A stretch of 64,000 nucleotides of DNA, from contig CAZLGW010000005.1 of NCBI GenBank assembly GCA_964559125.1, forward strand, positions 178,430-242,429, in the 5' to 3' direction. The notes beneath the pieces were generated by a model. The model saw only the letters and a program-made list of their open reading frames with translations. It ran no database searches and was not told the DNA's origin. A program made the position numbers and the translations under genes. Below, in pieces: positions 35,344-43,911 of the stretch. The first letter of the stretch is position 1. Each line of letters begins with the position of its first letter. The DNA comes from Ravibacter sp964559125. GTDB taxonomy: Bacteria; Bacteroidota; Bacteroidia; Cytophagales; Spirosomataceae.

Positions 35344-36531
35344 ATGGCAAAAGAGACGTTTGACCGCTCGAAACCCCACGTGAATATTGGTACTATCGGG
35401 CACGTTGACCACGGAAAAACCACCCTTACTGCTGCGATTACTACTGTATTGGCAGAAAAAGGTTACGCGCAGAAACGCGATTTTTCCACTATTGATAATG
35501 CCCCTGAGGAAAAGGAGCGTGGTATTACTATTAACACTTCTCACGTAGAATATCAGACTGCAAACCGTCACTACGCACACGTAGACTGTCCGGGTCACGC
35601 TGACTATGTGAAGAACATGGTTACGGGTGCTGCACAGATGGACGGCGCTATTATCGTGGTTGCCGCTACTGACGGTCCTATGCCTCAGACACGCGAGCAC
35701 ATTCTTCTGGCTCGTCAGGTAGGTGTACCTCAGCTTGTTGTTTTCATGAACAAAGTTGACCTGGTAGACGATCCTGAGCTGCTGGAGCTTGTTGAAATGG
35801 AGATCCGCGAACTGCTGAGCTTCTACGATTTCGACGGCGACAATATTCCTGTGATCCAGGGATCTGCTTTGGGCGGTTTGAACAACGAACCTAAGTGGGT
35901 TGAGAAAATCGAAGAACTGATGGAAGCGGTTGATACATGGATTCCGATCCCTCCGCGCCAGACAGAACTTCCGTTCCTTATGCCGGTAGAAGACGTATTC
36001 TCGATCACTGGTCGTGGAACAGTTGCAACAGGTCGTATCGAGCGTGGTGTGATCAACACAGGCGATCCGGTAGATATCCTCGGTATGGGTGCTGAAAACC
36101 TTAAGTCGACCGTTACCGGTGTGGAAATGTTCCGTAAGATCCTCGACAGAGGTGAAGCCGGTGACAACGTAGGTCTGTTGCTTCGCGGTATCGACAAAGA
36201 AGATATCCGCAGAGGGATGGTAATCTGTAAGCCGGGCTCTGTGAAGCCTCACTCTAAATTCAAAGCAGAGGTTTATGTTCTGTCTAAAGAAGAAGGAGGT
36301 CGTCACACACCGTTCTTTAACAAGTACCGCCCGCAGTTCTACTTCCGTACAACTGACGTAACAGGAGAGATCACACTTCCTGCAGGTGTTGAAATGGTAA
36401 TGCCTGGCGATAATATCACAATTGAAGTAGCGCTGATCAACAAGATCGCTATGGAAAAAGGTCTTCGTTTCGCGATCCGTGAAGGAGGCCGTACCGTAGG
36501 GGCTGGTCAGGTTACTGAAATCTTAGACTAA
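35344..36531 (+). CDS. tuf: Elongation factor Tu
   Basis: 395 aa, the standard length. GTPase motifs: G1 GHVDHGKTTL, effector GITINTSH, G3 DCPGHADY, G4 NKVD, G5 near GSALGGL. Domains 2 and 3 follow, including GRGTVATGRIERG and the C-terminal GRTVGAGQVTEI. It delivers aminoacyl-tRNA to the ribosome. It lies downstream of three tRNA genes and upstream of tRNA-Trp, a conserved arrangement. Its codon use is strongly biased, as in highly expressed genes. Confidence 0.99.
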   Translation: MAKETFDRSKPHVNIGTIGHVDHGKTTLTAAITTVLAEKGYAQKRDFSTIDNAPEEKERGITINTSHVEYQTANRHYAHVDCPGHADYVKNMVTGAAQMDGAIIVVAATDGPMPQTREHILLARQVGVPQLVVFMNKVDLVDDPELLELVEMEIRELLSFYDFDGDNIPVIQGSALGGLNNEPKWVEKIEELMEAVDTWIPIPPRQTELPFLMPVEDVFSITGRGTVATGRIERGVINTGDPVDILGMGAENLKSTVTGVEMFRKILDRGEAGDNVGLLLRGIDKEDIRRGMVICKPGSVKPHSKFKAEVYVLSKEEGGRHTPFFNKYRPQFYFRTTDVTGEITLPAGVEMVMPGDNITIEVALINKIAMEKGLRFAIREGGRTVGAGQVTEILD

Positions 36532-36552
36532 GTCGGAGTAAGACTACAAAAA

Positions 36553-36580
36553 GAACAGTGCATTTAACGGTGCACTGTTC
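36553..36580 (+). terminator. Stem-loop after tuf
   Basis: GAACAGTGCA-TTTAACGG-TGCACTGTTC, a ten-base perfect stem 21 bases after the tuf stop codon, followed by TAATTGT. It is a probable terminator with a weak T-tract. A new promoter box follows 20 bases later, which supports separate transcription of the next unit. Confidence 0.78.
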
Positions 36581-36600
36581 TAATTGTAAAATATAATTAC

Positions 36601-36608
36601 TATCTTTG
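36601..36608 (+). promoter_or_regulatory. -7 promoter box of the tRNA-Trp/secE/nusG/ribosomal protein unit
   Basis: TATCTTTG followed by CAG matches TAnnTTTG perfectly and lies 28 bases before tRNA-Trp. The -33 element is not clear (TTG at 36584 is too close). Together with the stem-loop after tuf it marks the start of the downstream transcript. Confidence 0.7.
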
Positions 36609-36635
36609 CAGCCCGAAACAGTTTGTTAGGGGTAC

Positions 36636-36706
36636 ACGGGCATAGTTCAAGGGTAGAATAGCGGTCTCCAAAACCGTTGATGGGAGTTCGAATCTCTCTG
36701 CCCGTG
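36636..36706 (+). tRNA. tRNA-Trp (anticodon CCA)
   Basis: 71 bases. Acceptor ACGGGCA pairs with TGCCCGT, discriminator G. Anticodon stem GCGGT/ACCGT with loop CTCCAAA, giving anticodon CCA. Only 17 bases before secE, so it must be processed from the secE-nusG transcript. This tRNA-Trp/secE neighbourhood is common in bacteria. Confidence 0.96.
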
Positions 36707-36723
36707 CAAAAAGAAAAACAGGA

Positions 36724-36915
36724 ATGAACAGAATAGCTGAGTTTTTCAAGGCCTCCTGGGTTGAATTTACCCAACACGTTACATGGCCTTCATATAAGGA
36801 GCTTCAGGCCAATACCACACTGGTGCTGATCGGTTCTTTGATTTTTGCGCTGGTGGTTGGGTTGATGGATTTGGCATTCGAGAACGGACTCAACCTTTTC
36901 TACAGATCATTCTAA
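36724..36915 (+). CDS. secE: Preprotein translocase subunit SecE
   Basis: 63 aa, the short one-helix bacterial form. The amphipathic start FFKASWVEFTQHVTWPSYKEL contains the family WPSYKEL motif, followed by one membrane helix (about 30-50). It clamps SecY in the inner-membrane translocon. Its place before nusG is nearly universal. Confidence 0.95.
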   Translation: MNRIAEFFKASWVEFTQHVTWPSYKELQANTTLVLIGSLIFALVVGLMDLAFENGLNLFYRSF

Positions 36916-36952
36916 GGACTTTAAAGCTTTATAAAAGCGAAACCAAGCGGAT

Positions 36953-37510
36953 ATGGGCAGCGGACTAAACTGGTATGTGCTAAGAGCAGTCTCCGGACAG
37001 GAGAAAAAGATAAAATCTTATATCGAAAACGAGATTGCGCGCCAGAAGTTGGGAGAGTATGTACCTCAGATCCTGATACCTTCGGAGAAAGTATTCGAGC
37101 TCAGAAACGGTAAGAAGAGAGTGCGGGAGAAAAATTTTTTCCCGGGCTATATCATTATTTCAGCAGACCTTTCCCAGGGGGAGGTTTTCCATATCATTAC
37201 AAGTATACCGGGGGTAATAGGCTTCCTGGGCAGTTCGGACGGGACTTCCAAGACCCCGATACCGCTCCGCCAGTCGGAAGTAAACCGTATCCTGGGTAAA
37301 GTAGACGAGGCTTCCGAAGAGATCGCTGCTCCGGTAGTGAGCTTTTATGAAGGTGAGACCGTCAAGATCGTCGACGGGCCTTTCAGCTCATTTATAGGGG
37401 TTGTTGAGGATGTCTCCGACGAGAGAAAGAAATTAAAAGTAGTAGTTAAGATTTTTGGGCGGAGTCAGCCCGTTGAGCTAAGTTACGCACAAGTAGAAAA
37501 GGATAGTTGA
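36953..37510 (+). CDS. nusG: Transcription termination/antitermination factor NusG
   Basis: 185 aa. NGN domain at the start (WYVLRAVSGQEKKIKSYIENE, abridged to WYVLRAVSGQE), FFPGYIII, then GVIGFLG, and a C-terminal KOW motif GETVKIVDGPFSSFIGVVE (abridged to GETVKIVDGPF). It binds the RNA polymerase clamp encoded by rpoC downstream and couples transcription with Rho or ribosomes. It follows secE by 37 bases. Confidence 0.97.
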   Translation: MGSGLNWYVLRAVSGQEKKIKSYIENEIARQKLGEYVPQILIPSEKVFELRNGKKRVREKNFFPGYIIISADLSQGEVFHIITSIPGVIGFLGSSDGTSKTPIPLRQSEVNRILGKVDEASEEIAAPVVSFYEGETVKIVDGPFSSFIGVVEDVSDERKKLKVVVKIFGRSQPVELSYAQVEKDS

Positions 37511-37511
37511 G

Positions 37512-37555
37512 CATAAAGGCGGCAGGTGCTTCCACTGCTTGTAAGCGCTTTTATG
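37512..37555 (+). promoter_or_regulatory. Two-stem leader before rplK, candidate ribosomal-protein autoregulation site
   Basis: CATAAAGGCG (37512-37521) pairs over ten bases with CGCTTTTATG (37546-37555), with one G-U. Inside, GCAGgTG (37522-37528) pairs with CACTGC (37533-37538) around the loop CTTC with one bulged G, and TTGTAAG forms an asymmetric loop. It starts just after the nusG stop codon and ends 27 bases before rplK. The place fits the L1 target known upstream of the L11-L1 genes in other bacteria. Binding by L1 is inferred. Confidence 0.55.
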
Positions 37556-37582
37556 AACAATTGACCACATTTAATTAAAACA

Positions 37583-38023
37583 ATGGCAAAAGAGATAGCA
37601 GGATACCTGAAACTTCAAGTAAAAGGTGGCCAGGCGAACCCATCTCCTCCTATAGGCCCGGCTCTGGGTTCGAAGGGGTTGAATATTATGGAGTTCTGCA
37701 AGCAGTTCAACGGCCGTACCCAGGATAAAATGGGTACCGTGTTGCCTGTGCTGATCACTTATTACAAAGACAAGTCATTTGACTTTGTAATCAAAACTCC
37801 TCCGGCAGCTAACCTTCTGCTGGAAGCAGCTAAAGTAAAAGGTGGTTCCGCTCAGCCTAACCGTAACAAGGTTGGTTCTGTTACGTGGGACCAGGTACGT
37901 CAGATAGCGGAGACCAAACTTCCCGACCTGAACTGCTTTACAGTAGAAGCGGGTATGAAGATGGTTGCCGGCACTGCGCGCAGTATGGGCATAACTGTTT
38001 CGGGGAATGCTCCCTGGGAGTAA
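37583..38023 (+). CDS. rplK: 50S ribosomal protein L11
   Basis: 146 aa. N-terminal PPIGPALGSKGLNIMEFCKQFN is typical (abridged: GPALGSKGLNIMEFC), with VLITYYKDKSF, FVIKTPPAA, and a C-terminal RNA-binding part ending in GTARSMGITV. It binds the GTPase-associated centre of 23S rRNA. First gene of the L11-L1-L10-L7/12 set. Confidence 0.98.
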   Translation: MAKEIAGYLKLQVKGGQANPSPPIGPALGSKGLNIMEFCKQFNGRTQDKMGTVLPVLITYYKDKSFDFVIKTPPAANLLLEAAKVKGGSAQPNRNKVGSVTWDQVRQIAETKLPDLNCFTVEAGMKMVAGTARSMGITVSGNAPWE

Positions 38024-38062
38024 ATTAAACTTGGGTGCTTAGCCCTGCAAGTAGTAAAGACA

Positions 38063-38761
38063 ATGGGAAAATTGACCAAAAAGAGAAAAGAAGCGCTTTC
38101 CAAGCTCGAACCAGGTAAAGAGTATTCTTTGGTTGAAGCTGCTGATGTTTTGAAGAGTATCAGTTATACAAAATTTGATGCTTCTGTAGACATCGACGTG
38201 CGTCTGGGTGTAGACCCGCGCAAAGCTGACCAGATGGTTCGCGGCGTTGTTACCCTGCCTTACGGTACAGGGAAGAACGTGAGAGTGCTGGTGTTATGCT
38301 CCCCGGATAAAGAGGAAGAAGCCAAGGCAGCCGGCGCTGACTATGTAGGGCTGGACGAATATATTCAGAAGATCGAACAGGGTTGGACGGATATAGACGT
38401 GATCATCACTATGCCCAGCGTGATGGCCAAAGTCGGTAAGCTTGGTAAGGTTTTAGGCCCCAGAGGTCTTATGCCCAACCCTAAGTCCGGAACGGTTACC
38501 CCGGAAGTGGGTAAGGCTGTACAGGAAGTGAAGGCCGGTAAGATTGACTTTAAAGTCGATAAAACCGGGATCATTCATACCAGTATCGGTAAAGTGTCTT
38601 TCGATGCTGAAAAGCTGGCGAAAAATGCACAGGAGGTGATCAATACTCTTGTGAGGCTTAAGCCTGCCACAGCGAAAGGTACGTATTTAGGTTCGATTCA
38701 CTTGTCAAGTACGATGAGTCCGAGTGTATCAATCGATAAGACAACGATTCCAGGAATTTAA
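38063..38761 (+). CDS. rplA: 50S ribosomal protein L1
   Basis: 232 aa. Contains KFDASVDIDVRLGVDPRKADQMVRG (abridged: VRLGVDPRKADQMVRG), LPYGTGK and the GPRGLMPNPKSGTVTP rRNA-binding loop. Structural protein of the L1 stalk, which ejects deacylated tRNA; in many bacteria also a repressor of its own operon. Two bases separate it from rplJ. Confidence 0.98.
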   Translation: MGKLTKKRKEALSKLEPGKEYSLVEAADVLKSISYTKFDASVDIDVRLGVDPRKADQMVRGVVTLPYGTGKNVRVLVLCSPDKEEEAKAAGADYVGLDEYIQKIEQGWTDIDVIITMPSVMAKVGKLGKVLGPRGLMPNPKSGTVTPEVGKAVQEVKAGKIDFKVDKTGIIHTSIGKVSFDAEKLAKNAQEVINTLVRLKPATAKGTYLGSIHLSSTMSPSVSIDKTTIPGI

Positions 38762-38763
38762 TT

Positions 38764-39297
38764 ATGACAAGAGAAGAAAAATCAGCTATTGTAGAAGAGC
38801 TGAGTGCAAAATTCGCGAGCACGCCCTATTTCTATATCGTAACTGCAAATGGCATGTCGGTAGCTGAAACCAACCAGTTGCGCCGCCTTTGCTTCGAAAA
38901 TGGTGTAGAGTATACAGTTGTTAAAAATACCCTTATCAGGAAAGCCCTGGATACATTGGAGACCGATTACTCGGCATTCGATGACGGAGTTCTGAAAGGT
39001 TTTTCGGGTATTATGTTTCACCCTGAGTCAGGTAAGGTTCCGGCGAAGCTTATCAAGGACTTCCGCAAGAAAGCAACTGCGGAAAAATTCAACCTGAAAG
39101 GCGCATCCGTTGATTCATCTGTCTTTGTAGGTGCCGATCAGCTCGACGCGCTTGTGGCCCTGAAATCCAAGCAGGAACTCGTCGGCGAGGTGATAGGCCT
39201 TCTGCAATCTCCTGCACGCAATGTTATTTCTGCGTTGCAAAGTGGTGGTGGCAAGCTGGCAGGCATCCTCAAGACTTTGTCTGAGAAGGGAGAATAA
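38764..39297 (+). CDS. rplJ: 50S ribosomal protein L10
   Basis: 177 aa. TREEKSAIVEELSAKFAS opening, then an RRLCFENGVEYTVVKNTLIRKAL-type rRNA-binding segment (abridged: YTVVKNTLIRKAL), and a C-terminal helix that carries L7/L12 dimers (LVALKSKQELVGEV onward). The start is two bases after rplA, so no space exists here for a separate L10 leader; regulation must act from upstream. Confidence 0.98.
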   Translation: MTREEKSAIVEELSAKFASTPYFYIVTANGMSVAETNQLRRLCFENGVEYTVVKNTLIRKALDTLETDYSAFDDGVLKGFSGIMFHPESGKVPAKLIKDFRKKATAEKFNLKGASVDSSVFVGADQLDALVALKSKQELVGEVIGLLQSPARNVISALQSGGGKLAGILKTLSEKGE

Positions 39298-39346
39298 GAG
39301 AGTAAATTTTTTAAAAAAATCGTAATCAATTAAATCAAAAATAGAA

Positions 39347-39730
39347 ATGGCAGATTTAAAAGCTTTCGCAGAGCAGCTTGTTAATCTTACAGTTAAAGAG
39401 GTAAATGAACTTGCTAATATCCTTAAGGATGAGTATGGTATCGAGCCTGCAGCTGCTGGTGTAGCAGTAGTAGCCGGTCCTGCTGCAGGTGGTGATGCTC
39501 CTGCTGCCGCTGCTGAGCAGACTTCTTTTGACGTGATTCTTAAGGCCGCTGGTGCGGGTAAACTGGCTGTTGTTAAGCTGGTTAAAGACCTGACAGGACT
39601 TGGATTGAAAGAAGCTAAAGAACTTGTGGACGGCGCTCCGAAACCTTTGAAAGAAGGTGTTGCCAAAGATGAAGCTGAAGCGCTGAAAAAGCAGCTTGAA
39701 GAAGCTGGTGCTGAAGTAGAGATCAAGTAA
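39347..39730 (+). CDS. rplL: 50S ribosomal protein L7/L12
   Basis: 127 aa. N-terminal dimerisation part (ADLKAFAEQLVNLTVKEVNEL, abridged), an Ala/Gly-rich hinge (about 40-56), and the globular factor-binding domain with VILKAAGAGKLAVVKLVKDL-type sequence (abridged: AGKLAVVKLVKDLTGLGLKEA). The acidic stalk protein recruits EF-Tu and EF-G. It is followed by a strong stem-loop. Confidence 0.98.
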   Translation: MADLKAFAEQLVNLTVKEVNELANILKDEYGIEPAAAGVAVVAGPAAGGDAPAAAAEQTSFDVILKAAGAGKLAVVKLVKDLTGLGLKEAKELVDGAPKPLKEGVAKDEAEALKKQLEEAGAEVEIK

Positions 39731-39754
39731 TTTAAGCTCACACACCGATTTTAG

Positions 39755-39783
39755 GGAATAGATCCTTCTTTTGGATCTATTCC
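39755..39783 (+). terminator. Stem-loop between rplL and rpoB
   Basis: GGAATAGATCC-TTCTTTT-GGATCTATTCC is an 11-base perfect stem with a seven-base loop 24 bases after the rplL stop codon, followed by TCTTTGTGTTTT. It is the likely attenuator that lowers rpoBC expression relative to the ribosomal proteins. A weaker GAAAC/GTTTC hairpin follows at 39813-39829. The spacer to 40016 shows no further gene. Confidence 0.82.
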
Positions 39784-40016
39784 TCTTTGTGTTTTCAGCT
39801 AAAGTCGGTACTGAAACGGTTACAGTTTCGTTATTTATTATTGAAAACACACTTCTATTCAGGCAGATCCATCCGAAACACTGCTTTACTCGTAGAAAAG
39901 ATTAGTAAAGGGATGAGATAGGCTTCTACTACGAGGCAAATTTTAGGTTTAGGCGCTGCATAGACGCCATTTCAGAGCTTTATGCGCCCTGAATTATTTC
40001 TCTAACCAAAAGCAAT

Positions 40017-43000
40017 TTGGCCTTGGCTACAAAAACATCACCCAGAAAGAATTTTGCCCGGATCAAGCCGGTCATTGATTACCCTGATTTTTTAGCCGTT
40101 CAAGTACAATCGTTCAGAGACTTCTTCAGCCTGGATACTTCCGCTGAGAACCGTACCGACGAAGGTCTCTACAAAGTGTTCGCAGAGAATTTCCCGATAG
40201 CGGATTCACGCGAGAACTTTGTACTCGAATTTGTGGATTACCTGCTGGAGCCTCCCAAATACTCGGTAGACGAGTCGATCGACAGGGGGCTTACCTATGC
40301 GGTACCGTTGAAAGCCAAGCTAAGGCTCATCAACAACGATACGGACAACGAAGACTTTGAAACCATCGAACAGGAAGTATTCCTCGGTAATATACCTTAT
40401 ATGACCGAGAAAGGTTCTTTCGTGATCAATGGCGCGGAACGCGTGATCGTTTCCCAACTGCATCGCTCGCCGGGCGTGTTTTTCTCCATGAGCAAGCACA
40501 CCAACGGGTCTAAGCTGTATTCGGCCCGGATTATTCCTTTCAAGGGTTCATGGATCGAATTTTCGACCGATGTTAACAACGTGATGTATGCCTATATCGA
40601 CCGTAAGAAGAAGTTTCCCGTAACTACCCTGCTCAGGGCTATCGGGTTCGGTTCAGATAAGGATATACTCGATCTTTTCGGCCTGTCTGAAGAGATCGAC
40701 GCTACGAAGGCCAACCTGAAAAAAGCCGTCGGCCGCAGGCTGGCTGCCAGGGTGCTTCGTACCTGGACGGAGGATTTCGTGGATGAGGACACCGGTGAGG
40801 TGGTTTCCATCCAGCGGAATGAGGTGCTCCTGGAGCGCGATTCCGAAATCTCCGAAGAGGATATCAACCTGATTCTTGATTCCGGCCACAAGTCTATCAT
40901 CCTTCATAAGGAAGATATGAACGTGGCGGATTACAATATAATTTACAATACGCTTCAGAAAGACAGCTCGAACTCCGATAAGGAAGCTGTCGAGCAGATC
41001 TATCGCCAGCTCAGGAATGCGGAGGCTCCTGACGAGCAGACTGCCCGCGAAGTAATCCAGAGCCTGTTCTTCAGCGATAAGCGTTACGATCTCGGCGACG
41101 TAGGACGTTACCGGATCAATAAGAAGCTCGGTTCGGATACAAGCCTGGACGTACGCGTGCTGACTACGGAGGATATCGTATCTATTGTGAAGTACCTTAT
41201 AGGGCTGATTAATGCGAAGGCGGTTGTCGATGATATCGATCACCTTTCGAATCGCCGGGTACGGACGGTAGGAGAGCAGCTTTATGCGCAGTTCGGAGTA
41301 GGGCTGGCCCGTATGGCCCGTACTATAAAGGAGCGGATGAACGTACGTGACAACGAAGATTTCAAACCGGTCGACCTGATCAACGCCCGTACGCTTTCTT
41401 CGGTGATTAACTCGTTTTTCGGGACCAACCAGCTTTCTCAGTTTATGGATCAGACCAATCCATTGGCGGAGATTACCCATAAACGTCGTATGTCGGCACT
41501 CGGGCCGGGCGGGCTTTCAAGAGAGCGTGCCGGTTTCGAGGTTCGTGACGTGCACTATACGCACTATGGTCGCCTGTGTACCATCGAAACACCTGAAGGA
41601 CCGAACATCGGTCTGATTTCTTCTCTTTGCGTATATGCAAAAGTGAACGGGATGGGCTTTATCGAAACTCCTTACCGCGTGGTGAAGGAAGGCGGTACCA
41701 TTACCAACGAGATCGTGTACATGACCGCAGAAGAGGAAGACGGAAGGTATATTGCCCAGGCAGATGCCAGTGTCGATGACACCGGGGCGTTCTCAGGCGA
41801 TAAAGTGAAAGCCCGTTTCGAAGGTGACTTTCCGCTGGTAGAAGGAGAGCAGGTTTCTTATATGGATATCGCCGCCAACCAGATCGTATCGGTTGCGGCT
41901 TCACTGATCCCCTTCCTCGAGCATGACGATGCCAACCGGGCCCTGATGGGATCCAACATGCAGCGTCAGGCAGTGCCTTTGCTGCGCCCGCAGGCTCCTA
42001 TCGTGGGAACCGGCCTTGAGAAGAGTGTAGCCATGGATTCAAGGGCGCTGATCGTAGCAGAGGGCGAAGGTGTGGTGGAATTTGTAGACGCCACTAAAAT
42101 CGTCATCAAGTATGACCGCACAGCCGAAGACGACCTGGTAAGCTTCCAGAGCTCGGTGAAGACCTATGACCTTGTCAAGTTCCGCCGGACCAACCAGGAT
42201 ACCTGCCTTAACCTTCAGCCTTTGGTTCTGAAAGGCGAGAAGGTATCTGCAGGCCAGGTGCTTTGCGAAGGCTACGGAACGGAAGGCGGAGAGCTTGCCC
42301 TCGGACGTAACCTGCTCGTAGCATTTATGCCATGGCAGGGATATAACTTCGAAGATGCGATTGTAATATCTGAAAAGGTAGTACGCGACGATATCTTCAC
42401 TTCTATCCATATCGAAGAATTCGAGCTGGAGGTAAGGGATACTAAACGCGGCGAGGAAGAGCTCACCGCCGAAATCCCTAACGTAAGTGAGGAAACAGTG
42501 AAAAATCTCGATGAAAACGGTATCGTCCGTATCGGGACTGAAGTAAAAGAAGGAGATATACTGATCGGTAAGATCACTCCGAAAGGAGAATCGGATCCTA
42601 CACCTGAAGAAAAACTTCTTCGTGCGATCTTCGGCGATAAAGCCGGCGATGTTAAGGATGCTTCCAAGAAGGCGCCGCCTTCGATGAAAGGGGTGGTAAT
42701 CGATACGAAATTATTCTCCCGTCCGTCGAAAGAAGAACGCTCCAAGCACAAAGATGAACTGAAGCAGCTTCTCAAGAAGTACAGCCAGGATCTGACTGCA
42801 GTCCGGGAAGTAATGATCGAAAAGCTTACTACGTTGCTTGATGGCCATACCAGCCAGAGCGTTAAGCATAAATTCGGCAACGAATTGCTGGCTAAAGGAG
42901 TTAAATTCACTAAAAAGAATATAACCGAAGCCATTTTCCCGAATGCGAATCCATACCGGGACGAAAGCCAGTATGCGGTACCTGAGGAAGTGAACATTCT

Positions 43001-43883
43001 GGCAGACATCCTCACCGATAACTGGACCGACGATGCCCATCTCAACGGCCTTGTTTCAGCCCTTGTGCGCAACTACCTCGCCCGCAGAAGTGAGCTGATG
43101 GGACGTTTCAAGAGAGAGCGTTTTGCCCTTGAAGTAGGTGATGAACTTCCTGCAGGAATCGTCAAACTTGCCAAAGTCTATATTGCCAAGAAGCGTAAGC
43201 TGAAAGTGGGTGATAAAATGGCCGGCCGTCACGGTAACAAAGGGGTCGTGGCCCGTATAGTGAGAGATGAAGACATGCCGTTCCTGGAAGACGGAACTCC
43301 TGTCGATATCGTGCTTAACCCGCTGGGGGTACCTTCGCGGATGAACATCGGGCAAATCTATGAAACGATCCTGGCGTGGGCCGGGCTGAAGCTGGGCCGC
43401 AGGTATGCTACCCCTATATTCGACGGTGCGTCTGAAGAAGAGGTGGAAGCAGAGCTGACAGAAGCGGGACTGCCGTCGCTGGGCCGCACACCGCTTTACA
43501 ACGGTCTGACAGGAGAGCTGTTCGATCAGCCGGTTACGGTCGGGGTGATCTATATGCTTAAACTGGGGCACCTTGTCGACGACAAGATGCACGCGCGTTC
43601 GATCGGGCCGTACTCGCTCATTACGCAGCAGCCGTTGGGAGGAAAAGCCCAGTTCGGAGGGCAGCGCTTCGGTGAGATGGAAGTGTGGGCGCTCGAAGCG
43701 TTCGGGGCATCCCATATTCTCCAGGAGATCCTTACCGTAAAATCGGACGATGTGGTAGGAAGAGCCAAGGCATACGAAGCGATAGTAAAAGGAGAGAATC
43801 TTCCGAAGCCGAGTATCCCCGAATCATTTAACGTACTGGTTCACGAACTAAGAGGATTAGCTCTTGAAATCACTTTGGAATAA
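40017..43883 (+). CDS. rpoB: DNA-directed RNA polymerase subunit beta
   Basis: 1288 aa. All regular landmarks are present: VIDYPDFLAVQVQSFRDFF (abridged opening), FVINGAERVIVSQLHRSPG, the rifampicin region FGTNQLSQFMDQTNPLAEITHKRRMSALGPGG (seen as FFGTNQLSQFMDQTNPLAE), GYNFEDAIVISE, HGNKGVV, and the end MEVWALEAFGA and LVHELRGLALEI. The start codon must be TTG (40017, or 40023 two codons later): an in-frame stop at 39990-39992 leaves no ATG or GTG upstream of the conserved N-terminus. No substitutions at the core rifampicin positions strike me as unusual. Confidence 0.98.
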   Translation: MALATKTSPRKNFARIKPVIDYPDFLAVQVQSFRDFFSLDTSAENRTDEGLYKVFAENFPIADSRENFVLEFVDYLLEPPKYSVDESIDRGLTYAVPLKAKLRLINNDTDNEDFETIEQEVFLGNIPYMTEKGSFVINGAERVIVSQLHRSPGVFFSMSKHTNGSKLYSARIIPFKGSWIEFSTDVNNVMYAYIDRKKKFPVTTLLRAIGFGSDKDILDLFGLSEEIDATKANLKKAVGRRLAARVLRTWTEDFVDEDTGEVVSIQRNEVLLERDSEISEEDINLILDSGHKSIILHKEDMNVADYNIIYNTLQKDSSNSDKEAVEQIYRQLRNAEAPDEQTAREVIQSLFFSDKRYDLGDVGRYRINKKLGSDTSLDVRVLTTEDIVSIVKYLIGLINAKAVVDDIDHLSNRRVRTVGEQLYAQFGVGLARMARTIKERMNVRDNEDFKPVDLINARTLSSVINSFFGTNQLSQFMDQTNPLAEITHKRRMSALGPGGLSRERAGFEVRDVHYTHYGRLCTIETPEGPNIGLISSLCVYAKVNGMGFIETPYRVVKEGGTITNEIVYMTAEEEDGRYIAQADASVDDTGAFSGDKVKARFEGDFPLVEGEQVSYMDIAANQIVSVAASLIPFLEHDDANRALMGSNMQRQAVPLLRPQAPIVGTGLEKSVAMDSRALIVAEGEGVVEFVDATKIVIKYDRTAEDDLVSFQSSVKTYDLVKFRRTNQDTCLNLQPLVLKGEKVSAGQVLCEGYGTEGGELALGRNLLVAFMPWQGYNFEDAIVISEKVVRDDIFTSIHIEEFELEVRDTKRGEEELTAEIPNVSEETVKNLDENGIVRIGTEVKEGDILIGKITPKGESDPTPEEKLLRAIFGDKAGDVKDASKKAPPSMKGVVIDTKLFSRPSKEERSKHKDELKQLLKKYSQDLTAVREVMIEKLTTLLDGHTSQSVKHKFGNELLAKGVKFTKKNITEAIFPNANPYRDESQYAVPEEVNILADILTDNWTDDAHLNGLVSALVRNYLARRSELMGRFKRERFALEVGDELPAGIVKLAKVYIAKKRKLKVGDKMAGRHGNKGVVARIVRDEDMPFLEDGTPVDIVLNPLGVPSRMNIGQIYETILAWAGLKLGRRYATPIFDGASEEEVEAELTEAGLPSLGRTPLYNGLTGELFDQPVTVGVIYMLKLGHLVDDKMHARSIGPYSLITQQPLGGKAQFGGQRFGEMEVWALEAFGASHILQEILTVKSDDVVGRAKAYEAIVKGENLPKPSIPESFNVLVHELRGLALEITLE

Positions 43884-43911
43884 AGTTTAAATAGCCTGGA
43901 GACCGATTTTA

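Noticed and set aside
35311..36306. A 331-codon open frame antisense to tuf
   Set aside because: Shadow of tuf caused by its codon bias; composition is unlike a real protein.
38762..38763. An L10-type leader before rplJ
   Set aside because: Only two bases separate rplA and rplJ, so no separate leader exists here.
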